Assembly (NCBI GenBank): GCA_036652695.1
Contig: JAVVVJ010000032.1
Coordinates: 1 to 28,720 of the forward strand
Direction: 5' to 3'
DNA from: Limiplasma sp036652695
GTDB lineage: Bacteria > Bacillota > Clostridia > Christensenellales > Aristaeellaceae
Length of the DNA: 28,720 nt
The notes under the pieces are model-generated. The model saw only the letters and a list, made by a program, of their open reading frames with translations. It did no database searches and had not been told where the DNA came from. Numbering within the stretch: the stretch's first letter is position 1; every line of letters starts with the position of its first letter. A program made the translations under genes and the position numbers. Below are positions 1 through 6,862 of this stretch, in pieces.

Positions 1-1209
1 TTAGTATCCATATACTCGATCAATGACTGTACCATCCATGGCATTGATGGTCAGCAGACTTTCGCGATTCAACCTGTCAGGGCGAATCCAAGCATTTGGA
101 TCGGGCTCATAGCATGGCAGTCCGAAGAAATCCCATACGGGAACCAGCGCAAAGGCGTTCGGGTTCTCCTTGGTGCGGACACGCATATAGCCCAGAACGA
201 TGCTATCGATTGGATAGGAAACGGTCATGTCATGCAATGATAAATGCCAATTTTGTTCATTCATCATGCCCCTTTGCAGAAGCGCTGGTTTGGCGATTGC
301 AAGCACCTGCTCAAAGGGAAGCAGACGGACATTCGCCTTTTTGACCGCTCCCACCATGCTTGGCGTGCCATAGTTCAAGCTTACGACCCTACCCTCCTTC
401 ACCACCAGTGCCAGCCGTTCATAGGGAATGGAATCAAGCTCCTCAGTATCGGGTACCGTGTTCGCGGTGCTGTCATCGTAGGTGACCACAGTCCCATCAA
501 CCACGCGTGCAAACTGATAACCGTATGCTCCATATCGCCGTGTTTCCGGCTTCTCGCCTTTGTAATTCGGGTCGTTAAGCTTGCGGATCTCCGCATCCGT
601 GAGCTGCTTATTGCTGGCATACATACCCGCCTGAACGAGCGCCATATCGGGAGCAAACCGCTTGACCGTTTCGAGCGCAAGCGCGGTGGCATCCGCAAAG
701 GGGTAATCGGTATCTGGCGCGGTTACGCCCTCACACGGCCATAGCCACATGTCGGAGTACGCGCCGCAGTCCTCTTCACGTGCAAGCCCTTCATCATCGT
801 AATTCAAGAGACCAGTACAGTTCTGCGTGTCGAAAAGGATGTTGATAGCAGACATCCGCAGGTCGTTGTATTGGCTATACGAGCTAGTCATCCGATAAGA
901 AATGCTTTTTTCATCCGCATGCACGTCGGTGAATGGGACGATCGACAGATCATCAAAGCCTAGCGCATCGGCAATGCTCCGCAGCATTTCTTCGGTGAAG
1001 GGGATTGTGTGATACGCGTATGTGTGAAGCTGCTCCGCAGCTGGAACCTTCACCTGTGCGTCAATGGTAAACGTGCTGATACCGGTGTCTGTTTGAAAAG
1101 AATCCGCTGTAACACGCTGCGGTGCGTTCACCTGCTCCGCGATGGTCTCCGCGCAAGCGGCTCCACTCAACAAGCATAAAATCAACAACAAGCTCCAAAT
1201 GCGCTTCAT
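1..1209 (-). CDS. secreted protein of unknown function (DUF6034-like?)
   Basis: A 402-residue exported protein. The N-terminus is a signal peptide: basic MKR, a hydrophobic core to about residue 17, and a probable signal peptidase I site after Ala-Cys-Ala near residue 20. The Cys at 19 lacks a good lipobox because position -3 is Gly, so a lipoprotein is less likely. The start is fixed by AAGGAGG about 7 bases before the ATG. The mature part alternates short beta-type stretches with acidic and aromatic segments, and I see no catalytic motif. The segment around residues 45-80 resembles, from memory, DUF6034-type proteins of gut Clostridia; this is a weak assignment. It is the last visible gene of the minus-strand run that starts with the ECF sigma factor at 3871. 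Its stop codon is the first three bases of the window, so what follows is unknown. Confidence 0.75.
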   Translation of the reverse strand: MKRIWSLLLILCLLSGAACAETIAEQVNAPQRVTADSFQTDTGISTFTIDAQVKVPAAEQLHTYAYHTIPFTEEMLRSIADALGFDDLSIVPFTDVHADEKSISYRMTSSYSQYNDLRMSAINILFDTQNCTGLLNYDDEGLAREEDCGAYSDMWLWPCEGVTAPDTDYPFADATALALETVKRFAPDMALVQAGMYASNKQLTDAEIRKLNDPNYKGEKPETRRYGAYGYQFARVVDGTVVTYDDSTANTVPDTEELDSIPYERLALVVKEGRVVSLNYGTPSMVGAVKKANVRLLPFEQVLAIAKPALLQRGMMNEQNWHLSLHDMTVSYPIDSIVLGYMRVRTKENPNAFALVPVWDFFGLPCYEPDPNAWIRPDRLNRESLLTINAMDGTVIDRVYGY

Positions 1210-1262
1210 TGGTTTGCCTCCTTCATGGTTGGCTTTACGGTGGCTTGCCTATTTACTTTCAC
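1206..1262 (-). pseudogene. remnant of an anti-sigma factor 3' end
   Basis: The spacer between the solute-binding gene and the 402-residue gene can be read as the last 19 codons of a lost gene. Its ending, VKPTMKEANQ-stop, matches the end of the intact anti-sigma factor, VQPTIKEENQ-stop. About 27 of the last 33 bases are identical by hand alignment. Its stop overlaps the next start codon as ATGA, exactly as the intact anti-sigma gene overlaps the solute-binding gene at 2545-2548. It has no start codon of its own and only the tail survives. It probably marks a former tandem anti-sigma/effector duplication. Confidence 0.55.
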
Positions 1263-1264
1263 GA

Positions 1265-2548
1265 TCAGTTTGTGTCTCTAGCCACTTCATTGAGCCTCTC
1301 GATCAAACCCTCCAAATCCAACCTACCACGCGTATATTCCTTGGCAATCGCATAAGCATCCATAGAAGGAATGGGTGGAAACACCAGATTTGGCGCAACG
1401 TTTTTCCTGTACGCTAAGATTTCCTCTTCGGTATAGTAATAATCGCTATCATCCGTCAACCTCATGTCGGCTTTTGCTAACTCTATTTCCTTTTGTAGAT
1501 TGCTTTCTATTGCAATGGCTAGTTTTTGTTCACGGAAAAGCTGTACAAGAGCGTTTCGATCGTACACTTCATACATCAAGGGGACAGCTTCGGCAGAAAA
1601 ATAATCAAGCTGCAAAGAACAATAATCCAATGCTTCCGCTAAATGAGTGGTATTGGCATTGATGATCATCACATCCATTCGTCCTATGATACGAGTATCA
1701 TTCTCCTTGATTTTGATATGATTACCGTTTCCAATGAAATGACAGCCTGCATCAGCAAGCAAACCGCATATGCTCACGCCTTTGCTTCCTTGCGGATGGT
1801 TGATTTTCCTATCCTTTGCTAAAAGCCTTGCCATATTCTCTAGCTGTTCCATGCTTTGACGAAAAAGGGGTGTATGATAGTTAATCTGCCCGTTTTGATC
1901 TACCATTTGTGCTGTATAGAGATCAATGAAATAGTACAGGAAATAGGTTTTCGCATTTCCTATGGCGCTATCGATATCGAAAACGGTATTTTTTCGCGTT
2001 GCTTTGGGTAATGCCATATATCGCTCCGCCAAAGCACATAGCTGGGCAAAGGTTGTTGGCTCATCCGCCGCCGTAAACCCAAGGTTTTCTCGTATGGGTA
2101 TCGTCTGGCCTTTTAATTGCACAGCATCCACCATTTTCATTTTCATGCTTTTCGCAGATAACATGCCCGCCGGTAAAGCGATGCGCTTTTCACCTTGGGT
2201 AACGGCGTTCAGCAAAGAGGGAAACATGTTTTCATACTTTTCTGCCAATGCCGGAATCGTCCCCAAATCCATTAAAAGCCCCGCCTCGTGCAGCCGAGAA
2301 AGAGAAATTTGGTTTGTAGATACCAAGGCGACATCCCATTGCCCACTTGCAAGAATCTCCCACAAATTATTTTTTAAGTTTTCTTCCCAAGTAAGCCGAA
2401 TTGTTTCCAACGCTCGCTGGGGATAACGGATTTGATACTCCCGATCCACCCAGCCATCCAACACGCGTAACGGCTCTGCTGATGCTTGCGCAAAGGCTGC
2501 ATTGACTAGAAAGCAACAGAGCAAAAGCGTGATCACAAGACGTTTCAT
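1265..2548 (-). CDS. extracellular solute-binding-protein-like protein
   Basis: A 427-residue exported protein with the layout of ABC-transporter family 1 solute-binding proteins. It has a signal peptide (MKRLVITLLLCCFLVNAAFA, cleavage near residue 20). A lobe with 'WDVALVSTNQ' and 'GLLMDLGTIPAL' follows, typical of the segment where these proteins describe a target and its default lobe. The C-terminal helix region contains 'EGLIERLNEVARDTN'. The start is at 2548 rather than further upstream because AAAGGAGG lies 7-8 bases before this ATG and the signal peptide begins there. It overlaps the anti-sigma gene by four bases (ATGA), implying translational coupling. No permease or ATPase lies nearby, so import is not supported; a ligand-sensing role beside the sigma/anti-sigma pair is an inference. 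The Cys residues in the signal do not form a clear lipobox. Confidence 0.75.
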   Translation of the reverse strand: MKRLVITLLLCCFLVNAAFAQASAEPLRVLDGWVDREYQIRYPQRALETIRLTWEENLKNNLWEILASGQWDVALVSTNQISLSRLHEAGLLMDLGTIPALAEKYENMFPSLLNAVTQGEKRIALPAGMLSAKSMKMKMVDAVQLKGQTIPIRENLGFTAADEPTTFAQLCALAERYMALPKATRKNTVFDIDSAIGNAKTYFLYYFIDLYTAQMVDQNGQINYHTPLFRQSMEQLENMARLLAKDRKINHPQGSKGVSICGLLADAGCHFIGNGNHIKIKENDTRIIGRMDVMIINANTTHLAEALDYCSLQLDYFSAEAVPLMYEVYDRNALVQLFREQKLAIAIESNLQKEIELAKADMRLTDDSDYYYTEEEILAYRKNVAPNLVFPPIPSMDAYAIAKEYTRGRLDLEGLIERLNEVARDTN

Positions 2549-3360
2549 TGGTTCTCCTCCTTTATGGTCGGCTGCACAATAACTTTCCATTCTTCCTTCA
2601 GCCAAGTATTGTTCGGTTCCTCACGTAGATACTCATCGTCAAGGGTAACCTCCCAATTTGATAAGCTTAGCGTTAGTTCGTATTGCTCCGCTCGTGGCAC
2701 ATGATCGTTTATTTCCATCGCTCCAAGAAGCGAACCATCGGGCTGCGGCAGCCAGAATTCGCCGAAGCTGCCCAAGCATTCCTCTCCGTTGACCACCAGG
2801 CGCTTTGCAGATGCGCGTGCAACAAAAATCTTCGCACCTTGTTCTTTGGCAAGCTCTGCGTAGCTGGGAGCGCCAACAGGAACACTCTGTCCAAGATGCG
2901 GCTGACAGCCCGCAGGTTCATAAACGGAGGTATCGCTGGGAATCAATACCACATTGCTTCCTTCGGCGGGGCGAATGCGAATTGTGCTGTAAAGTCCCTG
3001 AAAATCCCCGTCCTTTTTGTAGATAACCTCTTCAATGGTGTACACAACGTCCCCTAGCTGTTTATGCTGTCCCATGATCGCTTGATCACCCGCTTGCAGC
3101 TCCTTCTTCCAATCCTTACCATAAAACCAGCCGTACAAATCAGCGGTTAGTCCCTCGTAAACTGCATACGCTACGCCGCACAAACCGAGAATGAGTGCAA
3201 TGATAAGAGCAACGCCTTTTAAAGAAATCTTTTTTTTCGTATGCACATGCTGTTGGGCGATGTTGCAGACACGCTGCGTAAGCCATGGGTCAGGCTTTAA
3301 GCCAGAAAGACGAGTTTGCGTTGCATGTTGAAGCTGCTCTTTCAATTCCTGTTCATTCAT
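2545..3360 (-). CDS. membrane-anchored anti-sigma factor (DUF4179-like)
   Basis: A 271-residue single-pass membrane protein. Residues 1-45 form a charged cytoplasmic helix region, suited to holding a sigma factor. Residues about 48-67 (GVALIIALILGLCGVAYAVY) form the membrane helix. Residues 70-271 lie outside and are rich in beta-type segments, as in DUF4179-type anti-sigma proteins. No HxxxCxxC zinc motif of the ZAS class is present. The start at 3360 is supported by a GGGAG site and by the eight-base overlap with the sigma gene, whose stop lies just inside this reading frame. The pairing with the ECF sigma gene is the main reason for the functional call; the DUF4179 label is from memory. 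The extracellular part would be the sensor, possibly contacted by the solute-binding protein encoded next. Confidence 0.75.
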   Translation of the reverse strand: MNEQELKEQLQHATQTRLSGLKPDPWLTQRVCNIAQQHVHTKKKISLKGVALIIALILGLCGVAYAVYEGLTADLYGWFYGKDWKKELQAGDQAIMGQHKQLGDVVYTIEEVIYKKDGDFQGLYSTIRIRPAEGSNVVLIPSDTSVYEPAGCQPHLGQSVPVGAPSYAELAKEQGAKIFVARASAKRLVVNGEECLGSFGEFWLPQPDGSLLGAMEINDHVPRAEQYELTLSLSNWEVTLDDEYLREEPNNTWLKEEWKVIVQPTIKEENQ

Positions 3361-3871
3361 AGTAATGACTCCCTTCCAGCGCAATTCGCAGCTTTTTGGT
3401 TGCTCTTTTCAAACGATTGGATACCGTTGGTGATGCCAAGCTCAGCAATGAAGCAATCTCCTTTACGCTCATGTTTTGAAAGAAATAGAGCAGGACGGTT
3501 TCCCTCAACTTCACAGGCAGCTCCATCACAGACAAAATGAGTTCTTCATCCTTCGTTTCAAAAGGAACGGTTGCTTCCGGCAGCATGTCAGGCGTTATCC
3601 TGCGATCGGTGTGTCGAAGCCATGTTGAGCGCTGCATGTCGCGACATGTGTTGACCGCGATTTTGATCAACCACGACTTTTCATTGCAATCGCCTCGAAA
3701 GTGATTCATCGCCCGATATGCTTTCAAAAAAGTTTCCTGTACCGCATCCTCGGCAAGCGCGGCGTCACGAAGATACAGGTAGCACATATGCAGAAGCGTT
3801 GACTGGTATTGAGTCACCATTCTTTGCAATGCTTCTTCTCGGATGTTGTTAGCGTCCATCACAACCTCCAT
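3353..3871 (-). CDS. ECF (sigma-70 family) RNA polymerase sigma factor
   Basis: A 172-residue ECF sigma factor. Region 2 spans about residues 20-85 and includes 'AEDAVQETFLKAYRAM' and 'FRGDCNEKSWLIKIAVNTCRD', classic ECF sigma2 signatures. Region 4 spans about 112-163 with the helix-turn-helix 'MSVKEIASLLSLASPTVSNRLKRA'. The ATG at 3871 is preferred because AAGGAGGT sits 9 bases upstream. A second ATG at 3859 with GGAGG five bases away is a possible alternative start. It is the first gene of a coupled operon with its anti-sigma factor. I saw no convincing sigma-A promoter upstream and no clean ECF promoter (AAC then CGTC at the right spacing), so its regulation is unresolved. Confidence 0.93.
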   Translation of the reverse strand: MEVVMDANNIREEALQRMVTQYQSTLLHMCYLYLRDAALAEDAVQETFLKAYRAMNHFRGDCNEKSWLIKIAVNTCRDMQRSTWLRHTDRRITPDMLPEATVPFETKDEELILSVMELPVKLRETVLLYFFQNMSVKEIASLLSLASPTVSNRLKRATKKLRIALEGSHYYE

Positions 3872-4043
3872 CGGTTTCCCACCTCCTTGCACTTATTAAG
3901 ACGAGGTAAAGCAAAAATAATTAGAATACTTTTCAAAAATTTTGCCGCTCCCTTTACGCGCTATGCCGCTTGAGCAGTGCAAGGTTTAATCGGGGGGAGC
4001 AATCATACAAAGCTGGCAGGGTTTTTTTTACCCCTTGATAAAG

Positions 4044-4069
4044 AAAAGCCCGTTGCTACACGGGCTTTT
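4044..4069 (-). terminator. intrinsic terminator after the 747-residue gene
   Basis: A perfect 10-bp stem (AAAAGCCCGT / ACGGGCTTTT) with a 6-base loop. On the minus strand it runs into TTTTCTTT, which suits termination of the gene ending at 4162 and separates it from the sigma-factor operon. On the plus strand the T-run is only four bases, so the minus direction is preferred. Confidence 0.75.
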
Positions 4070-4161
4070 GCCATGGGTTTCGCTGAATTGGATGCTCTTT
4101 CCCTCTCAAGCCTCATTCTGCCTATCTGCCAATGGAGTGTAAATTTGCGAAAGCCGACCAA

Positions 4162-6405
4162 TCATAGCCCTTCGTAATACATCATCGCCACGCGGCGATC
4201 CAACTCCGACAGTACCCGAGCGATGCTTTCAGTTCCTTCAAAATACCGCGTAAGGATATCCACGGCACCTAACGTATCCGCGATGTTCCAAATCAGAACG
4301 CCGTGTTCAAAGCTTATGTAGGGAGCCAATTTGCGGTATTGAGCAATGGTCTGTGCGGAGAACACCCATTGCTCTTCATGCGCAAAGGAAGTTTCTTCCG
4401 CAGCTCGTTCTTCACGCAGAAACCGAAGCTCAGCTTCATGGGTCGTTGGACGCCCTGCATCAGCAGCGGCTTGATCCTCAGCTTCCAATACCCCGATCAT
4501 TCTGTTATCGTTGGCAATGCTGCTCCTATACAATTGAGCTGATGCTTGATAGGTGGAGCGTTCGACAAGCTCGTTCATCTCGGGATGGAGCATGTACTTT
4601 ACTTCCAACGCCATGTTATGACTGTAAAACTCGAGAAATTTGACTGCTGCATCTTGATGAGGACTTCTCGGATTCACAATGAAATAGTCCATGCTTGCGT
4701 TTATGATCGGTTGGCTTTCCTGTGTAAAGGACGGCGGCAAAATGAATTCTTCCGCTTCGCTTTCGGGGTTGGCACTTTGGCTGAAGGGGGAATTTGCTTT
4801 ACTGGCGAAGATGCTCGGTTCATATGGAGCATCTTCACTTTTTGAAGTTGACCCAGCTGAAGCCTTCCATTGTGCAAGTGCAGCCAGTTTCTCCAAGGCT
4901 TTGCGGAAAGACGGCGTATCGAAGGAAACCGGCCCATCGACAGGTACATTCGCCCGAATGTACTGCATGATGATCAGCTCCACCGTTCGTATCCATTGCA
5001 TTTGGGCGGTTGTACTTCCATCAAAAGTATAGTTCGGATGGCTGTCGTAATTCTCCTCATACCATTGAAGCATCATTGTGAGATAATCATCCAGAGTTTC
5101 TGGAATATCGCCAAGCTGCGTTTCTTTCAGCAGCTTGGGGCGAACTGTCCAGCAGTCCGGATAGATCGTAGCGGGATAACCTAGAAGAGCACCGTCACGC
5201 ATGAGATAATCCTTTACTTGCGGATACATGGTGAGCACATCGGTACTTAGTATTTCCGAATTCAAAGGATAGGCATACCCACGCTTGAATATCTCCCGGC
5301 TATCGATCAAATAACTAGGAAGCATAAAAATGTCGATGCCTCCGTCTTGGCTCGTACTTGCAATCGACAACATTTCGAGTGGGTTATCACCTTCATTTCC
5401 TCGAGTAATGATTGATGTCCCGGGATTTTGCAACATAAACTTGGTCAGCAGATCTGTGTTCGGAAATGAGTTCGGTGCATACCATAAGGTTATTTGTTGA
5501 GTTGATAGTTGCTGCCCATCCATAGGACAGGTATACAGCCCTGTCGTGTCTAGGACAACATAGCAGCCATTCCACATTCCGGCATAAGTTACACCAGCAG
5601 CACCATCAAAGGGAAGATAGTCCACGGCTTCTGTTCTTTGATTGCTCAAAGACATCAGCTCCGTGCCATGGATGAAAAAAAGCCGATCGTTTTCAGCATC
5701 ATAAGCCGTTGCGCCATCGGAATATCCCACGAGCGAGCCAAATGGTGACGAAATAGACCCGCTTTCGGCATCTATAGAGACAAGCTCCATCGTATTGTAG
5801 TCAACCGCTACAAGCCGGTTATTCTGATAGGGGGCGATTTCAGACAGCGATCTGCTGCCTGTTTCTATCTTCCGGCACTTCCCATCAATCATCGAAAAGC
5901 AGTAAAGCGCTTTATCACCATATACTTCAGGATCAAGGTAGAGTAGAAAGAGATGATTATCCTGCACGACCGGGTGATCGAATATCACATAACGAAGGCC
6001 TTCTTGACGTTCCTGACCCAATTCGGATATGTCCAAGTGGACAGCCTCTCGCAGCGCAGTACCATCCACTTGGTAAAGGATACCTTGAGCAGGGCTGAGA
6101 GCAAACAACGAGTTACCATCAGAAGTAAGAAGAAGCCCTGTCCAATCGATGTCAGGATAGTTTGACATTTCGATCATCGTTTCAGGACCTTGCTGTGCAG
6201 CATGATAACTTACTATTTTTGCTTCCGTCAATACATAGAGTGTACTCTGCACCACTTGCGCACTAATGGCGGCGGAAGAGAACGCATTCGTCGCCATAAA
6301 GGCCTCATCAACAGGTGTAGCTGCGAATGCTTCACTCGCAGAGCATGTAAACAGGGTCAAGGATAACAGAGCTGCTGCGATTGCATTCCAGATTCGTTTT
6401 TTCAT
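4162..6405 (-). CDS. secreted propeller-like / solute-binding-protein fusion
   Basis: A 747-residue exported protein of two parts. After a signal peptide (residues 1-28; the Cys at 21 is at best a poor lipobox), residues about 45-300 look like a beta-propeller. Short blade-like repeats of the form 'xLYVLT', 'NSLFALSP', 'NHLFLLYLD', 'NRLVAVDY', 'DRLFFIHG' and 'CYVVLDTTGLY' recur every 35-50 residues. Residues about 303-747 resemble family 1 solute-binding proteins: 'ITLWYAPN', a 'GGIDIFMLPS' segment, a 'DYFIVNPRSPHQDAAVKFLEFYS' segment where these proteins say that the sequence continues to the end, and a helical tail 'ELDRRVAMMYYEGL'. GAGGAAAG before the ATG supports the start. No transport genes are adjacent. 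It is followed by its own terminator, so it is probably transcribed apart from the sigma operon. The propeller call is from pattern only. Confidence 0.7.
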   Translation of the reverse strand: MKKRIWNAIAAALLSLTLFTCSASEAFAATPVDEAFMATNAFSSAAISAQVVQSTLYVLTEAKIVSYHAAQQGPETMIEMSNYPDIDWTGLLLTSDGNSLFALSPAQGILYQVDGTALREAVHLDISELGQERQEGLRYVIFDHPVVQDNHLFLLYLDPEVYGDKALYCFSMIDGKCRKIETGSRSLSEIAPYQNNRLVAVDYNTMELVSIDAESGSISSPFGSLVGYSDGATAYDAENDRLFFIHGTELMSLSNQRTEAVDYLPFDGAAGVTYAGMWNGCYVVLDTTGLYTCPMDGQQLSTQQITLWYAPNSFPNTDLLTKFMLQNPGTSIITRGNEGDNPLEMLSIASTSQDGGIDIFMLPSYLIDSREIFKRGYAYPLNSEILSTDVLTMYPQVKDYLMRDGALLGYPATIYPDCWTVRPKLLKETQLGDIPETLDDYLTMMLQWYEENYDSHPNYTFDGSTTAQMQWIRTVELIIMQYIRANVPVDGPVSFDTPSFRKALEKLAALAQWKASAGSTSKSEDAPYEPSIFASKANSPFSQSANPESEAEEFILPPSFTQESQPIINASMDYFIVNPRSPHQDAAVKFLEFYSHNMALEVKYMLHPEMNELVERSTYQASAQLYRSSIANDNRMIGVLEAEDQAAADAGRPTTHEAELRFLREERAAEETSFAHEEQWVFSAQTIAQYRKLAPYISFEHGVLIWNIADTLGAVDILTRYFEGTESIARVLSELDRRVAMMYYEGL

Positions 6406-6821
6406 GTTCTTTCCTCGCTAACTTACTCGATAAAATGTTGCAACATTCATGCAAATTCATTTTGCGTTCAATGATATCGTTTGGGAGTGGTGGTGGGCTT
6501 TCTTTGTTTCATCGGTATACCCCCTTTTATATCGGCTTACCTTTATGGCGGGTTTTCCACTGAAGGTGAAGCTTCTACCATATAACGGATAAAAGCAGAA
6601 TTTTATTTCCTGTCATCTCAAATATTGATTACAGTGTTACAAGCTGAAATTTACCCCTAAAAAAGCACGAAGATGCCGGAAGCCCAATATCATTCCATTA
6701 CAAACAAAAGGCTCATAGCTGCTGGATCGTATGATCTATCCACTCAGCATGAGCAACTTCGGAAACGGCACTTATGCGATTGAACCGCCGTATATCGAAT
6801 GATACGCACGGTGATGTGAAT
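6406..6821. other. 416-base non-coding stretch
   Basis: AT-rich leader of the 747-residue gene. It contains a perfect palindrome at 6434-6447 and a possible 14-codon reading frame at 6468-6512 on the minus strand. No clear sigma-A promoter could be fixed: TTGAAC is present on the minus strand, but the -10 at the right distance is poor. I see nothing else recognisable between 6513 and 6821. Confidence 0.5.
6434..6447. promoter_or_regulatory. perfect palindrome AATGTTGCAACATT, possible operator
   Basis: A 14-bp perfect inverted repeat 28 bases upstream of the start of the 747-residue gene, inside its leader. It has the size of a small repressor site, but no cognate regulator is identified. A looser relative, ATGTT-N3-AACAT, occurs at 24415-24427. 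Confidence 0.35.
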
Positions 6822-6852
6822 AGGAGGCTAGGGCGTTAAGCCCTAGCCTCCT
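6822..6852 (-). terminator. hairpin terminator after the SH3b/Ig repeat gene
   Basis: A perfect 13-bp stem (AGGAGGCTAGGGC / GCCCTAGCCTCCT) with a 5-base loop, 10 bases past the stop codon of the large secreted protein. It has no good T-run on either strand, so it may be a terminator assisted by other factors or an mRNA 3' stabiliser. Confidence 0.6.
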
Positions 6853-6862
6853 GCTGAATTGG

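Noticed and set aside
3977..4177. 66-codon plus-strand frame between the sigma operon and the 747-residue gene
   Set aside because: It runs through the terminator hairpin and has no convincing start or family features.
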